From Trichoplax adhaerens (taxonomy: Eukaryota; Placozoa; Uniplacotomia; Trichoplacea; Trichoplacidae): DNA of 64,000 nt. The notes below the pieces were generated by a model. It worked only from the letters and a program-made list of their open reading frames with translations, ran no database searches and was not told where the DNA came from. Location: positions 10,014,209 to 10,078,208 of the forward strand of contig NW_002060943.1 in the NCBI RefSeq assembly GCF_000150275.1. Reading direction: 5' to 3'. A program made the translations under genes and the position numbers. Of the stretch, positions 30,000-41,726 are shown piece after piece; position 1 is the stretch's first letter; each line of letters begins with the position of its first letter.

Positions 30000-32691
30000 A
30001 TGAAACGATTTCTGATCCACGATATTTATAAGAAGCCTGTAGTTATACGAAAAAGTCTACTTTGTGCTAATTCAGTATGTGTAAGCATTCCTCGTGTAAG
30101 AGGCTATTTAATCAATGCAAGACAATTCACATCGAATGAACGCCGAGATGATGGTAGCAATGTCTCGTATTGTATGAATTTAGTAAGGTAATGCGATAAG
30201 CTTTATAATAAATTTATTTTAAGTTTTAGTAAAATAAAATTGAAGTGTGTTAATTGCAATGTTATGCGGATTTGATAGAAATCTTACTTACTGTATGATG
30301 TACTGTTTCTCAGTGTAAAGTAGCCTTTTAGAAATACAGTTTTTTCGGGATTTACAAAGTCTTTAAGAACGGTCGTAGTAGTGATCAGTTTAGAAGAGCG
30401 TCTTTCCTCGTTGATTCTTTATATCTTCAGGTTGAGAGTAACTAACTGTAAATTAATTTAAGATCACAGAATAATGCTTTATTGCGCTTAGTACGTAGAT
30501 ACTGCACATGTAGTCTGCATATTTGTACTCTAGAGGAAGAACTGATTGCATAGCCAGAAAATGAGAATTAATAAGATACCGAAACCTGTTGGACAATGTA
30601 GAGGATACGCTAACATGTTATGCAGTTAATGTTGCTACGGAGGCTTGTTAATTTTATTTTATTTTAATAAAATGAAATATACCATTATTCTCCTTTTTAT
30701 CTTATTAATCAATCTCTAGGAAACATGACTTCGAAAATTACCTAACAACCTTACTATTGCCTAAGGATTCTAGGAATAGCGTCTTCGCTATCAGAGCGTT
30801 TAACTTGGAAACCATTAAGGTAAGCAAAAGAGTAGCTTTCGTTCTGATTTACTTCAATGGCAGTTAATGATTCATTAATAAACTTTAGAGTTATGAGAGT
30901 TGTAAGTTTAGTGATAATGTGTTAATATGCGATATTATAATATCTTTTAGAATATCATTATATTTGTACAAGTTGTAGATGCATACTAGAAATCTTTCGT
31001 CAGCGTTAGCTATGTTATTTCTATTCGCTATTACCCATAATACAGTATAATTAATTCATGCAGTAGTGATTTTGTGATAGACTGTACCGAATAAAATTAA
31101 TTACTTACTTTTTTTATAGATTAAAGATATCATTTCACAGCCTGGAACTGGAGAAATGCGAATAAAATTTTGGGCTAGTGCGATTGAATCGATATATAAG
31201 GTATAGACGATATCAACGAACAAGAGGTCCGATGTCATGCATTTACTTATTTGTCACGAAATCGAATAAATAAAATAAATAGTGCACTCACATTGTACCA
31301 CTTTTGACAGAATGAGCCACCACAGCACCCAATAGCTATGGAGCTAATGAAGGTTAGTGAATTTGTGAAGTTGCTACATTTCTGCTTGTGCGTTTTAGCG
31401 TCAAGTATTTATTTGACATTCACTATTGGGTTGTATACATTTCTAAATGACTTAAGAGAATTTTTTTACTTTAATTTTTTATGTTCAATTGATTCTAATG
31501 TTAGGTTCATGCCTTTGATTTGTAGGCTAAGGATAAAAATCACTTATCAAAGATGTGGTTCAACCGGTTGGTTAAGGAGAGGGTAATCGTAAAGATACCA
31601 TATTATTGTTATATGCAATCATAGCAACACTTATAAACTTATCTCAACATCATTTAATGTAATTTCAGAAAAGGCGTTTAGATGATTCACCATATCGTAA
31701 TTTGGAAGAGTTAGAAGCTTATTGTGAAAATACTGTCTCCTCTATACTGTATTTAATTCTTGAATCTCTAGGTTAGATGTAGTAACCATGACGTATTTTC
31801 AGTATGTAACAGCTGTTAATGAATAGATAGACTGTATACTGATCTATTACCTTTGTGTTCATATCCACGTCTGGCAGGAAGAGATAGTTGTACAAGTTAC
31901 TCTGATACATTGTTAGAAACAAATATTGTAAATATATTCGATTTCTCTCTTTCACATATAGGTATTCGTTGTTCCCATTCAGATCATGCAGCGAGTCATA
32001 TCGGAAAAGCGTATGGAATAGTTATCTTATTGCGCGCTGTTCCTTTCCATGCAAAGAAGGGAAAAGTTTACTTACCAAGTGATATTTTGATTAAGGTAGA
32101 TATTATTTGTACCTGTTAACGCTCTTAAATAGTGCTGTGCAAAATAATATTGTTAATCATTTCTATTGCCGAATTCTATCAGCATGGAGTATCTCATGAG
32201 GACATCATTCGGGGCAGAAGTAGTCAGCCAGTAAAGGACGCTATATATGAAATAGCAAGTCTATCTAACACCCACCTTGAGATAGTAAGGATTTATTTAT
32301 ATGCTCAGTTGATATGCTGTAGTGTGCGTATTTTAGTGCAAAAGTTTCGAGAGCATTCTGCAGCATATATTTAGAAAATACGAGTAGTGAAAAATTGTTC
32401 TCATTTCAGGCGAGATCGATTAAAAAAGACGTATCCAGGAAGGCCGTGGCAGGTTTTTTATGTTCGGTTAGAAAACATTAAAGGACATACGCGTAGAGAT
32501 AATTATTAATCAAAATTGTAGATCTAAAAAATTTAATACAGTATCATCTATGGTATCTTTAGGTTATATGCCAAAAGTATCTACGAGATTTGCAATTTGT
32601 GGATTTTGACGTATTTCATCCTAATCTGCAAGAAAGAGCCCCACTACTTCCAGTTCAACTTCTCATTCAACGGCTCAGAGGTGTTTATTAG
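30000..32691 (+). CDS. NDUFAF6: NADH dehydrogenase complex I assembly factor 6
   Basis: Ten exons (30000-30187, 30720-30819, 31120-31200, 31311-31352, 31526-31582, 31669-31771, 31962-32095, 32183-32284, 32410-32466, 32563-32691) total 993 bases, about 330 residues, against 333 in human. Conserved blocks include [80 protein letters not shown], and [20 protein letters not shown] near the C-terminus. The fold is that of squalene/phytoene synthases, but the family works in mitochondrial complex I assembly. The N-terminal 50 residues are basic and Ser-rich, consistent with a mitochondrial targeting peptide. An upstream out-of-frame ATG (29993) overlaps the start and ends after 13 codons. Confidence 0.96.
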
Positions 32692-33935
32692 TAAAGGATG
32701 TTTGATTTGCTGATACTAACATGATATTGTATTCCATGTTATGCATATCTGCTAGAGTTGAAATGGTGCCAATAATGAATAATATACCTATTTGAGGCCA
32801 AGGCATTCACATTGAATTTTTGTATATATGATAGCTCAGATATTTAAAGCATAACTATAGAATTCGTATTTTTAGGAAGCTTTACTAGAAGATAGTTTTA
32901 TCTTCAGTCAGATAGCTTTAAAAATTTACAGTCATGAAACATATCTGCCATATAATATTTCATTAATTAAACACCGGCATATTTTATTTTAACGATTCGT
33001 CCATGAAATAAAGGCATCTGAACTCTTAACATTTCACAGAGTAATTTAGCTGGAAATCTGCGTTAGAAACTTTTTGATGTTAATTATTATTAAGACTGTG
33101 ATTAACTTCTGATTATATGTACTACGATCAGCAAATAACTATATTCACTATTAAGACTCAAGAGCAGAGTCCTAAGTATTTAAAGTTACGAATTACACAC
33201 AGAACACTGCTTGTATTATATGGTACTGGGCCTTGGCATAGTGTACGTATACTGGATCAACGTGACAGTAGTGCAGTACTAGTCAGCGAGTTACTATCGC
33301 TCGAAATTCGTTTATAAAATCACTCAGTATAGTAGCGACCGCCGAAGATGTACTTATAAGTTACTGATAACAAAATCGTTTTCATCTAGGACAACGAAAT
33401 TATTGTATACGTAAGCTGCGAAATTTATTGTTATTTAATAAAAATAAATTCAACTCGAACGGCACGTAGTCCCGTAACCCGATTTGCTACACTGCAATTA
33501 TAAGGTACTCTGAATTCAGCTTCCATTTATCAGCGACGACATTTAGATGCAGCTAGTAATCATCAAAATGGCCAGTATTACAGTATTAGGATTATTGTTA
33601 CAGTTTAGTATATTTTTTGAGTTTAAATTCGTAAATAATACAGTTCTTATCGCCGCATTTCAAATTAAATTATAAAGCATTTGCGTAGTGACTACCAAAA
33701 CCGATTAGGTAGTATTCCTTCTTGAGCGTTGATTAACTGTTGTAACATGAACACATGCATCGGCATTTACATTTTTCACATTATACGTATAGCGGCGATG
33801 CTGTTATGATATTATCATGATTATATGTCAAAATCTATTATGATTGAAAAAAAATACCTTTAATTAGTATACTAGTAAAACATTTTACGTTTGTAGTTAA
33901 ATACTAGATAACACTCTGTACTTACTGGGGGATTG
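32692..33935. other. Convergent intergenic region NDUFAF6/CDO1
   Basis: This tail-to-tail gap of about 1.2 kb has no recognised exon and no GTAC-repeat cluster. It is AT-rich. Confidence 0.55.
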
Positions 33936-36172
33936 CTATTTATCATGGCAGCTGTGAAAAACTACACAACATTTCCTTTTATGTCCAGTTCTTTCGTCAA
34001 AGTTATAACACTCCCCAAATGGTGGGCAATATAGATGAAGCGACACCGCATGTTTACTATGGCTCTCATTTTCCATACGATGTAAACCCATCGAGTCTAA
34101 ACAATTGTCGTGGTAATATAAATTTTTAAAACGCATAAGTATCATGCACTGTATGCCATACTGCAAACTGTTAAAATAGCTAATTCGATTAAGTGTCATC
34201 GGGTATATCTAGAGAACTCAGGTGCGCTTGCAACTTAGAAAGCTAAAGAAATCCACAAGAAGGCATCATAATATTTAGTTATAAACAAGCTATTCGCTAT
34301 AAATTCGTTACCTACCGTTAATGTAGGCAACTTGGTCCTTCTTATATATATTAACATCTTTAACTGTCATGGGTTGTTCTATTTCTCCCTCAGGCCATTC
34401 TAGCATAACTTCTTTCAAGCCTCCATCCAACATTTTCACGAAACAGTGGCTATTTGCATGATCATGAATACCACTGGCAAGGATTAAATAGGATATTTAT
34501 AAATAGTTGCAATATGCTACTGCTAATACAGTAGTGATTTTACATTGTTATCGGCAGTAATAAGATCGATCTGAGTGGTGTTAATTGATTATAATTATCA
34601 TATAAAAAGTTGATTCTGAAGAGTACACAATTTATTATAATCATAACTATGTACGCTACTCTGCTGCTTTGTAATATTTCTGAGAAATAATTTCCGTTTG
34701 TGATAGTTCGCGTACCTTACTTGCGCATTTTGCTTTACATCACTATCACTTGGAATAATCATACACTGCGTACTCACAAACAATATGGCAGGGTATCTAC
34801 TGCTTGACTATAGAGTTTAGGGGTTTTCATGGAATTACTTTTTAATATCGAGACTTTGGTAGTTCTAAAGTCGACGACAACCTTCCACATTGGTTACACA
34901 CACATTAGAGTAATTTTTTGGTTGATAATTCCTTTCAGCTTTGATTTTTCTTTTTTATAGTATAAAAGGATTTTCTTTTACATAGAACTTGTTCGATAAA
35001 GAACCATCTATAACATCTTTTAAATCGGGAGACTACATAAATGGCTATCGCTAAAGTTGATGAGCTAACCGACTATGTGTAAATATATCGTGGCATCATC
35101 ACGACTAACTTCGCTGGAGCTGAATTACTTTGTTTACTCTAGAGCAGGTACAGTCCGTAATCAGGACGACTCAAAAATCGGGATTATATCATGTAGCAAC
35201 TACAGTATTTATAGTTATGATAACTATTGTGAATATAGAATATTTAAAACAAATTATAGAATTAAAAATGAAGTAACATATCTCGATCTTACCTCCCTTG
35301 GCCTTCACCCCAACATAACATCATAAGATTGTATTTTCCGTTGCCTCTATCAACCAGATTTCTTGTGTATCTATAATGAAATGTAAGATCTACGTTAATC
35401 AGGAAGATTTGCACCCTCTTATTTTTACAATAACGTACGAAGAGACCGCGGACTGGTGATATATGAAATATACTGCACTATCGGCCGTTAAGCACGTAAT
35501 AAGCTTTTATAGTACTAAAGCGAATAAAAAAAAAATCAATCATAAAACTTACTTCACTGTATAACATTACTAATTTACTATAGTGCGCTCTTGTATATTA
35601 TAGAAGCTACTGTCCGTACGCGTAGTACTACAAAGCAGTAAATTCGAATTCACTGGCTATAAACATACGCATACAGTAAAGTGTAGCAGAACCATACGTA
35701 CTGTACTGTACTATACTGTAAATCAAGCAACCTATCGCTTAAAAAACAGTGGTGGTCTAAAGTTGTAACACTTAAAAATGAAGACTAGCTCAGTGATAAC
35801 GATTGTTGAGATTCTCATTTTATCGATACAATATTCTCTCAGTTCAGTTAATATTAATACAAAAAGAATAGCTAATTCTATAGATTTTTTGGATGTTTTC
35901 GATTCTTGTTTTGAAATATTACTCAAGATATGTGTAACTTGTGTTGATAGTGCTGGCACGGACACACGATAAAGTAGCACAGTAAAATTATCATTCGTTA
36001 AAAATACTAGCCTGTAAGGATCGAACTTTGTAAATTTCATCCAATCTTCGGGGTTGGATTTGTAAGATCCTAATAATTTTATTACTTGATCAACATCTAC
36101 TTGATCCTCATCAAAAATACGTCTTAATTGCTGTATTAAACCGTCAAGATCTGTGGCAAAATCTTCTCCCAT
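33936..36172 (-). CDS. CDO1: Cysteine dioxygenase type 1
   Basis: Four exons (36012-36172, 35293-35370, 34316-34473, 33936-34096) total 558 bases, about 185 residues, against 200 in human. The enzyme oxidises cysteine to cysteine sulfinate with O2, the entry to taurine and sulfate. The cupin iron ligands are visible: two His in [10 protein letters not shown] and one in [11 protein letters not shown]. The Cys of NSHCFVKM and the Tyr of LHLYCPPF are the pair that forms the Cys-Tyr crosslink in animal enzymes, and both are kept. The substrate-binding Arg is in [19 protein letters not shown]. The first intron must start with GC rather than GT to keep PYRYTRN in frame. The start ATG gives [11 protein letters not shown]. 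The gene is divergent from HSBP1. Confidence 0.97.
35371..36011 (-). other. GC-AG intron 1 of CDO1
   Basis: On the minus strand exon 1 ends TACAG and the intron begins GCTAGT. The intron ends TTATAG before ATACACAAG. Joining gives AG+A = Arg, then TYR-THR-ARG, as in other CDO proteins. The nearest GT sites break the frame. GC-AG introns are a known minor class of major-spliceosome introns. Confidence 0.85.
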
Positions 36173-36214
36173 TGCGCTGTCAAGTGTCAAGTAACTGTGT
36201 CGAAATAAAGTTTA

Positions 36215-36418
36215 TTATTGCGTGTTTCCCTTTTTGCAGTACTGTACAGACAGTACAGTACAATACAGTACAGTACAATACAGTACAATACAATACAGTA
36301 CTGTACTGTACTGTACAATACTGAGTACTAAGTACTGTATCGGAATACTGTACTGTACTGTACTGTACTGTACGTGCACTGTAAGTTTGGTTATTGCGTG
36401 TTTCCCTTTTTACAGTAC
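36215..36418. repeat. 28-base direct repeat pair
   Basis: Copies at 36215-36242 and 36391-36418 share ttattgcgtgtttccctttt and differ at one base (g versus a) before cagtac. Each copy is followed at once by a GTAC-type motif, suggesting segmental duplication of a promoter block. Confidence 0.85.
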
Positions 36419-36745
36419 GGTTGGCGACACCCCTACCGATAACCGGTACCGCTACCATAGAAGTAAGAAGAAGAACCAGAGTCCGTGGCACGTGACTTTA
36501 CGCTATCATAGTGCTTTTAAAGCTTTTCGACGGTACAGTACTGTACACTGTACAGTACAGTACAATTAATTTAAATTTTAAGATTTAGTAAGATTTACAG
36601 TACATGTACTGTACGACAATCTGCAGTACTGTACAGTACAGTACAGTACAGTACAGTACATAGTACTGTACAGTACTCAAAGTTTTCACGCACAAACGCA
36701 CACTGTACTGTACTGTACAGTACGGTACAGTGCAGTATTGTACGA
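36238..36745. repeat. GTAC-palindrome repeat cluster
   Basis: Many copies occur, including long runs such as agtacagtacagtacagtac and tactgtactgtactgtac, interrupted by unique segments. Confidence 0.92.
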
Positions 36746-36882
36746 TACGCACGCGTACAGGAAGCTCATTTAAATAAATACTGTAAATCTGCACTAGCGT
36801 CCTTTGCACTTAAAATACAGTTGCTGTTGCTGTAGCACCCGTAGACGAAAACTTAGCGTCCTTTTGAGTATTACACGAAAAG

Positions 36883-38414
36883 ATGTCAGAAGCAACGAAT
36901 TGGAATGATGAGAATCCAAGAAATATCAAAGAGTTAACAGGCTTCGTACCAAAAGTTTCAAATCGCATTAATATTGTAATGCTGTATAGTACTGTATTTC
37001 TTATGTAGTCACTGAGATATTTGCGCACGTTTGTTACGTTTCCTGTACATATTCGTATGCTGATAAAAATATCCTGTTCTGGTATATAGTAAGCGTACAT
37101 TAACAGGCGGTTTACTGGACACAGTTAACTAGCGCGGAAATACCTTACAGTAGTTACTTAGTAACAAAGATATTAACTGATAAATAATTATAATAAAATA
37201 ATTTACAGAAATAGTTGTAACTAGCATCAGTGCTAGTAAACTCACCGTTAATCGGCTACATTTTCTATCTAGAAATACACTATACAGTATATGGTCACGG
37301 CAAAATGTATAAATATATAATTATATACCACTTAAGCTGATAAATATTACAGAGATTTTAAAGTTATTTCATTTTGTTTGGCTAAAATATAAATTAATTA
37401 ACACTAGTAATAATACGGTAAATAAAGAATTATCATAGATAGTACAGTCAGTGTATGCATGCATTTTAAATTAAAATTAAAAATTTAATTTAATGTATAA
37501 AGACGCTCAGATCACATTTATGAAATTTAAGTTTTATTTAAGGCTCTAACTGTATTTTACTGTAGACATAGTTGCAAAGTGACTATTCTGCACTACGTGA
37601 CATTTTAACCAGCAAGAAATGCTTTCTATTCCACAATAGTAATTCCTTGATGAAATCTGCTATCATAATACGATTTTTAAAAAGTTATCTATACGTATAT
37701 CGGTATTTTACTCAATGTTTAAATGACAAGCCACATCTGCATTTCTTTTCATTTTCTTCAATTTTTCAGATTGAAGGTCTATTACGACAAATGGTAGGTT
37801 CCTGAATCACTAGCACTTACATTCGATACTATTTCGTTAAGATAATTATGCAGAATCATGATTTGTTTCGTATTTTGTAGAATATAATTTTAGCAGTCAT
37901 GTCATATCTGAATTCTTGAAGTACAGTACTTGTTTAGGTTTTATGCGTATTTCTTATTATGGAATAGAAGTATTCTGTGCATCTATGACGAACTTTATTA
38001 AATGTGATAGAAATTTTAGTTAACTACGTGTATATTTTATGACTTATATTAAACTTCATCAGCAAGATAAATTTCAAAATGTATCGGACCAGATTATTCA
38101 AAGAAATATCCTTTCATAGCATAATCTGTAACTAAATTAATGCTTATGGCTAGTAGCTAATTAAGTTGCGAAATCTATTGTATTCTGATATTTACTAAAT
38201 GATAGATGTAATTATGATCTAGTTTCCGTGATTGATTCAGTTGATGATAGTGTAAGGTATTTTCATTTCAATTAAGATTCAGCACTTATTGTGACGTTAT
38301 AACTTTAACTAAGCATCACTTGATGAAATGGGCAACCGGATAGATGAACTGGAAAAGAATATAGGTGATTTAATTACCCAGTCTGGTGCAGAAGTTGACC
38401 TTCCAGAGAAGTGA
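36883..38414 (+). CDS. HSBP1: Heat shock factor-binding protein 1
   Basis: Four small exons (36883-36945, 37770-37793, 38063-38105, 38320-38414) total 225 bases, about 74 residues, against 76 in human. The product starts MSEATNWNDENPRNIKEL, continues TGFIEGLLRQMQDKF and QNVSDQIIQRIDEMGNRID, and ends ELEKNIGDLITQSGAEVD plus LPEK. It is nearly one continuous heptad coiled coil. The family forms oligomers that bind HSF1 and dampen the heat-shock response. Exon 2 is only 24 bases. The last intron is a U12-type AT-AC intron. No single open frame reveals this gene; it was found by matching exon fragments. A probable polyadenylation signal (AATAAA) follows near 38570. Confidence 0.95.
38106..38319 (+). 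other. U12-type AT-AC intron of HSBP1
   Basis: The intron begins ATATCCTTTC, a perfect match to the minor-spliceosome 5' site, and ends CATCAC. A branch-site-like CTTTAACT lies about 10-13 bases before the end, as expected for U12 introns. Joining A to TT restores Ile in IIQRIDEMGNRID, exactly the conserved HSBP1 sequence. Confidence 0.93.
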
Positions 38415-39009
38415 ATGGATAATTTTCATTGCTGTAGTGGATCAAATAGAAAACACTGGAAATTCTTTATAAGTTATTGTATAAGTAAACCAATTTCTTC
38501 AGAAATTGCGATTATCGCTTCAGTACGTATTTTAACTTAATCTCAGTCTTGCTATTTTACGTTGTACTGAATAAATTATATTCGATGGATCTAGGCATAT
38601 GCAGCAAGTACCTCTATCTATATTTTGCTCTATTACATCAAAGTAGACAGTGTAATAGAATAAGCTGTTAATTGATGGTGATAATTACTAGTTCAGTACG
38701 GTATTCACTAAAATAGAGTGTAAAGACATCGGCTCCTGGGCCAATTTTTTGTAAACTGTACGTGATATTGAAATTAGCTTAAAACCCTTAAATTACGTAC
38801 TGTGATGAAAATTTACAATAAATACGTAAAACTTTTTCATAACTGCTACTCGTTAAGAATACCAATTTAACAAAATCGATAGAATGTTGAACGTTTGAGA
38901 TTGCAATAGAATTTCATTAACTTTTAAAGGAACGTATTTCCATAATTCTACTATGAACTTAATAAAAAAACAGTTTTATTCAATATTATTCATATTATTT
39001 TTCTATTTT
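38415..39009. other. Convergent intergenic region HSBP1/DHODH
   Basis: This tail-to-tail gap is about 595 bases, with no gene and no GTAC cluster. AATAAA near 38570 on the plus strand and TTTATT near 38976 (minus-strand signal) are likely polyadenylation signals for the two genes. Confidence 0.55.
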
Positions 39010-41726
39010 CTATTGTCTTCTATGGTCGATGCCAACTGCTTCTTCTACGGATTTAAATCCGTCTTGCCTAAGAGTATGTGACAGAGTATTAGTGTCTTAA
39101 AAGAAGTTAACTATAGTACGGCAAGAATAATTTCCAATTAATATCGAATAAACCTTAACAGTGTAACGAGATCAGCCTTAATTTTCTGTATAATAGATGG
39201 TCCATTATATGTTAGAGCTGTTAATACTTGTATTAACGATGCTCCGGCACGAATTTTCTCGTAAGCGTCTTCACCAGATTGTACTCCGCCAACACCAATT
39301 ATGGGTATTTTGCCTGTCAAAATATAGTTCAGTGAGCTGTAAGAAACATAGAGGCAAAATAAGTAGTTTCATCAATAAGGACAGGTTGCATACCCTCTGT
39401 TAAACGATACATATCATATATAGTTTTAGTAGCCATCTCTCGAAGTGGAGGGCCACTTAGGCCACCAGCTTCACTCTTGGAAACGCTGGTAAGGCAATTA
39501 GGTCTGCGTACAGTAGTATTACTAATAACTAAGCCATCTACATTTCTCTGTAAGAATAAAGAGCTACATGTAACTAAAGAGTAAGAGATATAATAATAGA
39601 TATACTATTAGCGAAATACGAGTAATACCCTTTCTTTCAAAATGACATCAGCAATGTCTTTCTTATCCTGTACGGTAAGGTCTGGCGCGAGCTTAATTAA
39701 TAAAGCTGGTTTGTTCTTTAGCTTTTCTCTTTCAATAGATATCTTATTAATAAAATTAGTATTTCTTTAATAAAATCTAATAGCATACGAGTATGTAAAA
39801 AGTTCATTTATTTTGGTAGTGTACGGTGAACCTAGGCAAGTATTAATTAAGCATACAATATTCTTAAGATGCGGTATCATGATATGGTATTTATTATAGA
39901 TAGAGCTACGGAACATTTGATAACTGACGTACAGGATTGTATATGAATGTCTAAGTTTATTAGTAACCTGCGTAATAATTGTTTGCAGTTCTTCCTTTTT
40001 TTGCAATGCTCTCAGCCCAGGTGTATTTGGAGAAGATACATTAATAACTAGATAATCTGCATATTTTCCAATAGCTTGAATACCCTTGACATAATCTTCG
40101 ACGGCACTATCTGAGAGTTTATTTTTACCCAAATTTATACCAACAATTCCTGAACTTTTCCCTAATTTAAGATAAACGACGGGAAAACAGATTTCAGTAA
40201 TGATCTAATCGTCTGAAAACTCAGAAAATGTTGGTAAATGCGATCGCACGAATTCTCACGACCTCTATTTTTATGCCACTTTTCAAGTTTTTGCGCGACG
40301 ATTTCATGTCCATCGCTATTGAAACCATATCTGCAGTAAAGAAATCCTTCGATGTGAGAGTTGTTGCTATTAAATAACTTCTTAATCGCTCAGACCTCAG
40401 TAACTTAAGCTAATAATTAAATTAAATTAGTACATCGAAAAATATTGTCTTTTAAAGTATTCTTGCGTCTACTGAGCTAATCTTAAGCGTCTTTTATATC
40501 ACAGACCTATTGATGATGGCTCGATCTTCTATTAATCTAAAAATACGTGGCTTAGGATTGCCAGCCTGAGGTAAAGGAGTTACACTTCCTATTTCTATAA
40601 ACCCAAATCCCATCTGCAGTAGGTCGTTGATTGCTTCAGCATGTTTATCAAAACCTGCTGCTAACCCGATAGGGTTAGAAAATTTTTGTTTAAAAACTGT
40701 AGTCACCTAAATGTCCGCGTATAAGTAATATTTGAATTAGTCTACGGACAATTATTGTTCTCAAGGTTTGTTGATATATATGTAATCGTATCAACACAGT
40801 ATGTACTGTACTGTACAATACCAGACTACAGGGTACTCTTTCGTATGGTATAATTCTCATTATTAATTAATTACTGTAAGCATACGAAGTTTGTAGGTTG
40901 TAATAAATGTATAATAAATAATTATGTCTAATTATTTTAATTTCATGCATATTCAATGATTTAAATTATATTTCTTCTAAATCTATTTAACTTACGGTGC
41001 GAACACATTAACTGCTGGTAAGCTATGACGTATAAACCTTATTGTAATAATATTTAGTAGGCTCTTGCACCCGTTTATAGCTGACTACAAGTCTAAAACT
41101 TTTTTTGGGGGGGGGGGCATTAATAAAATTATGAATGACTTCGATTTTAAAGGGATAGCTGTCTACAATTATCCCTATTAATTTGAAGTCATTTATAATT
41201 TTGTAAATGTTTCAAAATTTGGATCAAGTCTAATAGATCTATTGGACTTGATCCTAAATTTTTACGCAGTGCTTAAGGCTAATTTTTGATGCTATGTCTG
41301 CAAATGTACAACTGTAGTACTATTCTACACTTTGCATAGGTAACAATCATACAGTAGCTTTAATAATGCAAAATTCATAAGTAAAGAAGTAGTTACTTTC
41401 TTAGTTAGATTTCAATGAGTATAAAATACTGTACGATATAGAGGGTTACGGAAACTAGAAAGAACGATCGAAATCTAAAAGTAGTTGTTTCTTACTAGTT
41501 CTGCCGGATCTTCTGTGGATTGGCGTGGCACTAAACCTAATGATGCACATTTGATAGCCAATCTATGAGCAGTTTCTGGGTCAAGTCGATGCAGCAAAGG
41601 TAAAGCAAAGGTTCGATAAAAAACTTCATCGTTTCTTAATAGTTTCTGACTTACTATTAATCCACTGACCGCTACAGAAGCGAATGCTACACCACCTACG
41701 AGTTTCCATAGATTACGAATCTGCAT
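39010..41726 (-). CDS. DHODH: Dihydroorotate dehydrogenase, mitochondrial (class 2)
   Basis: Eight exons (41496-41726, 40507-40706, 40263-40330, 39968-40161, 39629-39742, 39394-39547, 39154-39313, 39010-39067) total 1179 bases, about 392 residues, against 395 in human. It oxidises dihydroorotate to orotate using ubiquinone, on the outer face of the mitochondrial inner membrane. Residues 1-30 show a basic start and a hydrophobic segment ([17 protein letters not shown]), fitting targeting plus membrane anchor. Core motifs are [55 protein letters not shown] with the catalytic Ser of class 2 enzymes, [39 protein letters not shown] and IRAGASLIQ. The last small exon encodes [16 protein letters not shown], like the human end. 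The donor of exon 3 (GTCGTG) is weak. Confidence 0.97.
41107..41263. repeat. Poly-G tract and two hairpins in DHODH intron 1
   Basis: A run of 11 G (41107-41117) is followed by an imperfect inverted repeat (41125-41202, arms containing ATGACTTC...AAAGGGATA and TATCCCT...GAAGTCAT). A second inverted repeat follows (41214-41263, AATTTGGATCAAGTC against GACTTGATCCTAAATT). Two hairpins in tandem suggest a foldback element or nested small elements. Confidence 0.75.

Larger units (their letters stand above)
36173..36882. promoter_or_regulatory. Divergent promoter region of CDO1 and HSBP1
   Basis: The 710 bases between start codons are dense in GTAC palindromes. They also hold two copies of a 28-base direct repeat (36215-36242 and 36391-36418, tattgcgtgtttccct core). 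Long repetitive open frames here (YCTV-type peptides) are products of the repeat, not genes. Confidence 0.7.

Noticed and set aside
31338-31586. Plus-strand frame of 82 codons
   Set aside because: It spans NDUFAF6 intron 4 and exon 5 in the wrong frame. The true exon reading ([19 protein letters not shown]) is in another frame.
36180-36569. Overlapping open frames rich in Tyr-Cys-Thr-Val on both strands
   Set aside because: They are translations of the GTAC repeat (TACTGTACAGTAC read in frame) and have no protein family. The same applies to frames at 53202-53429, 53845-54060, 5403-5600, 29132-29490 and 61360-61647.
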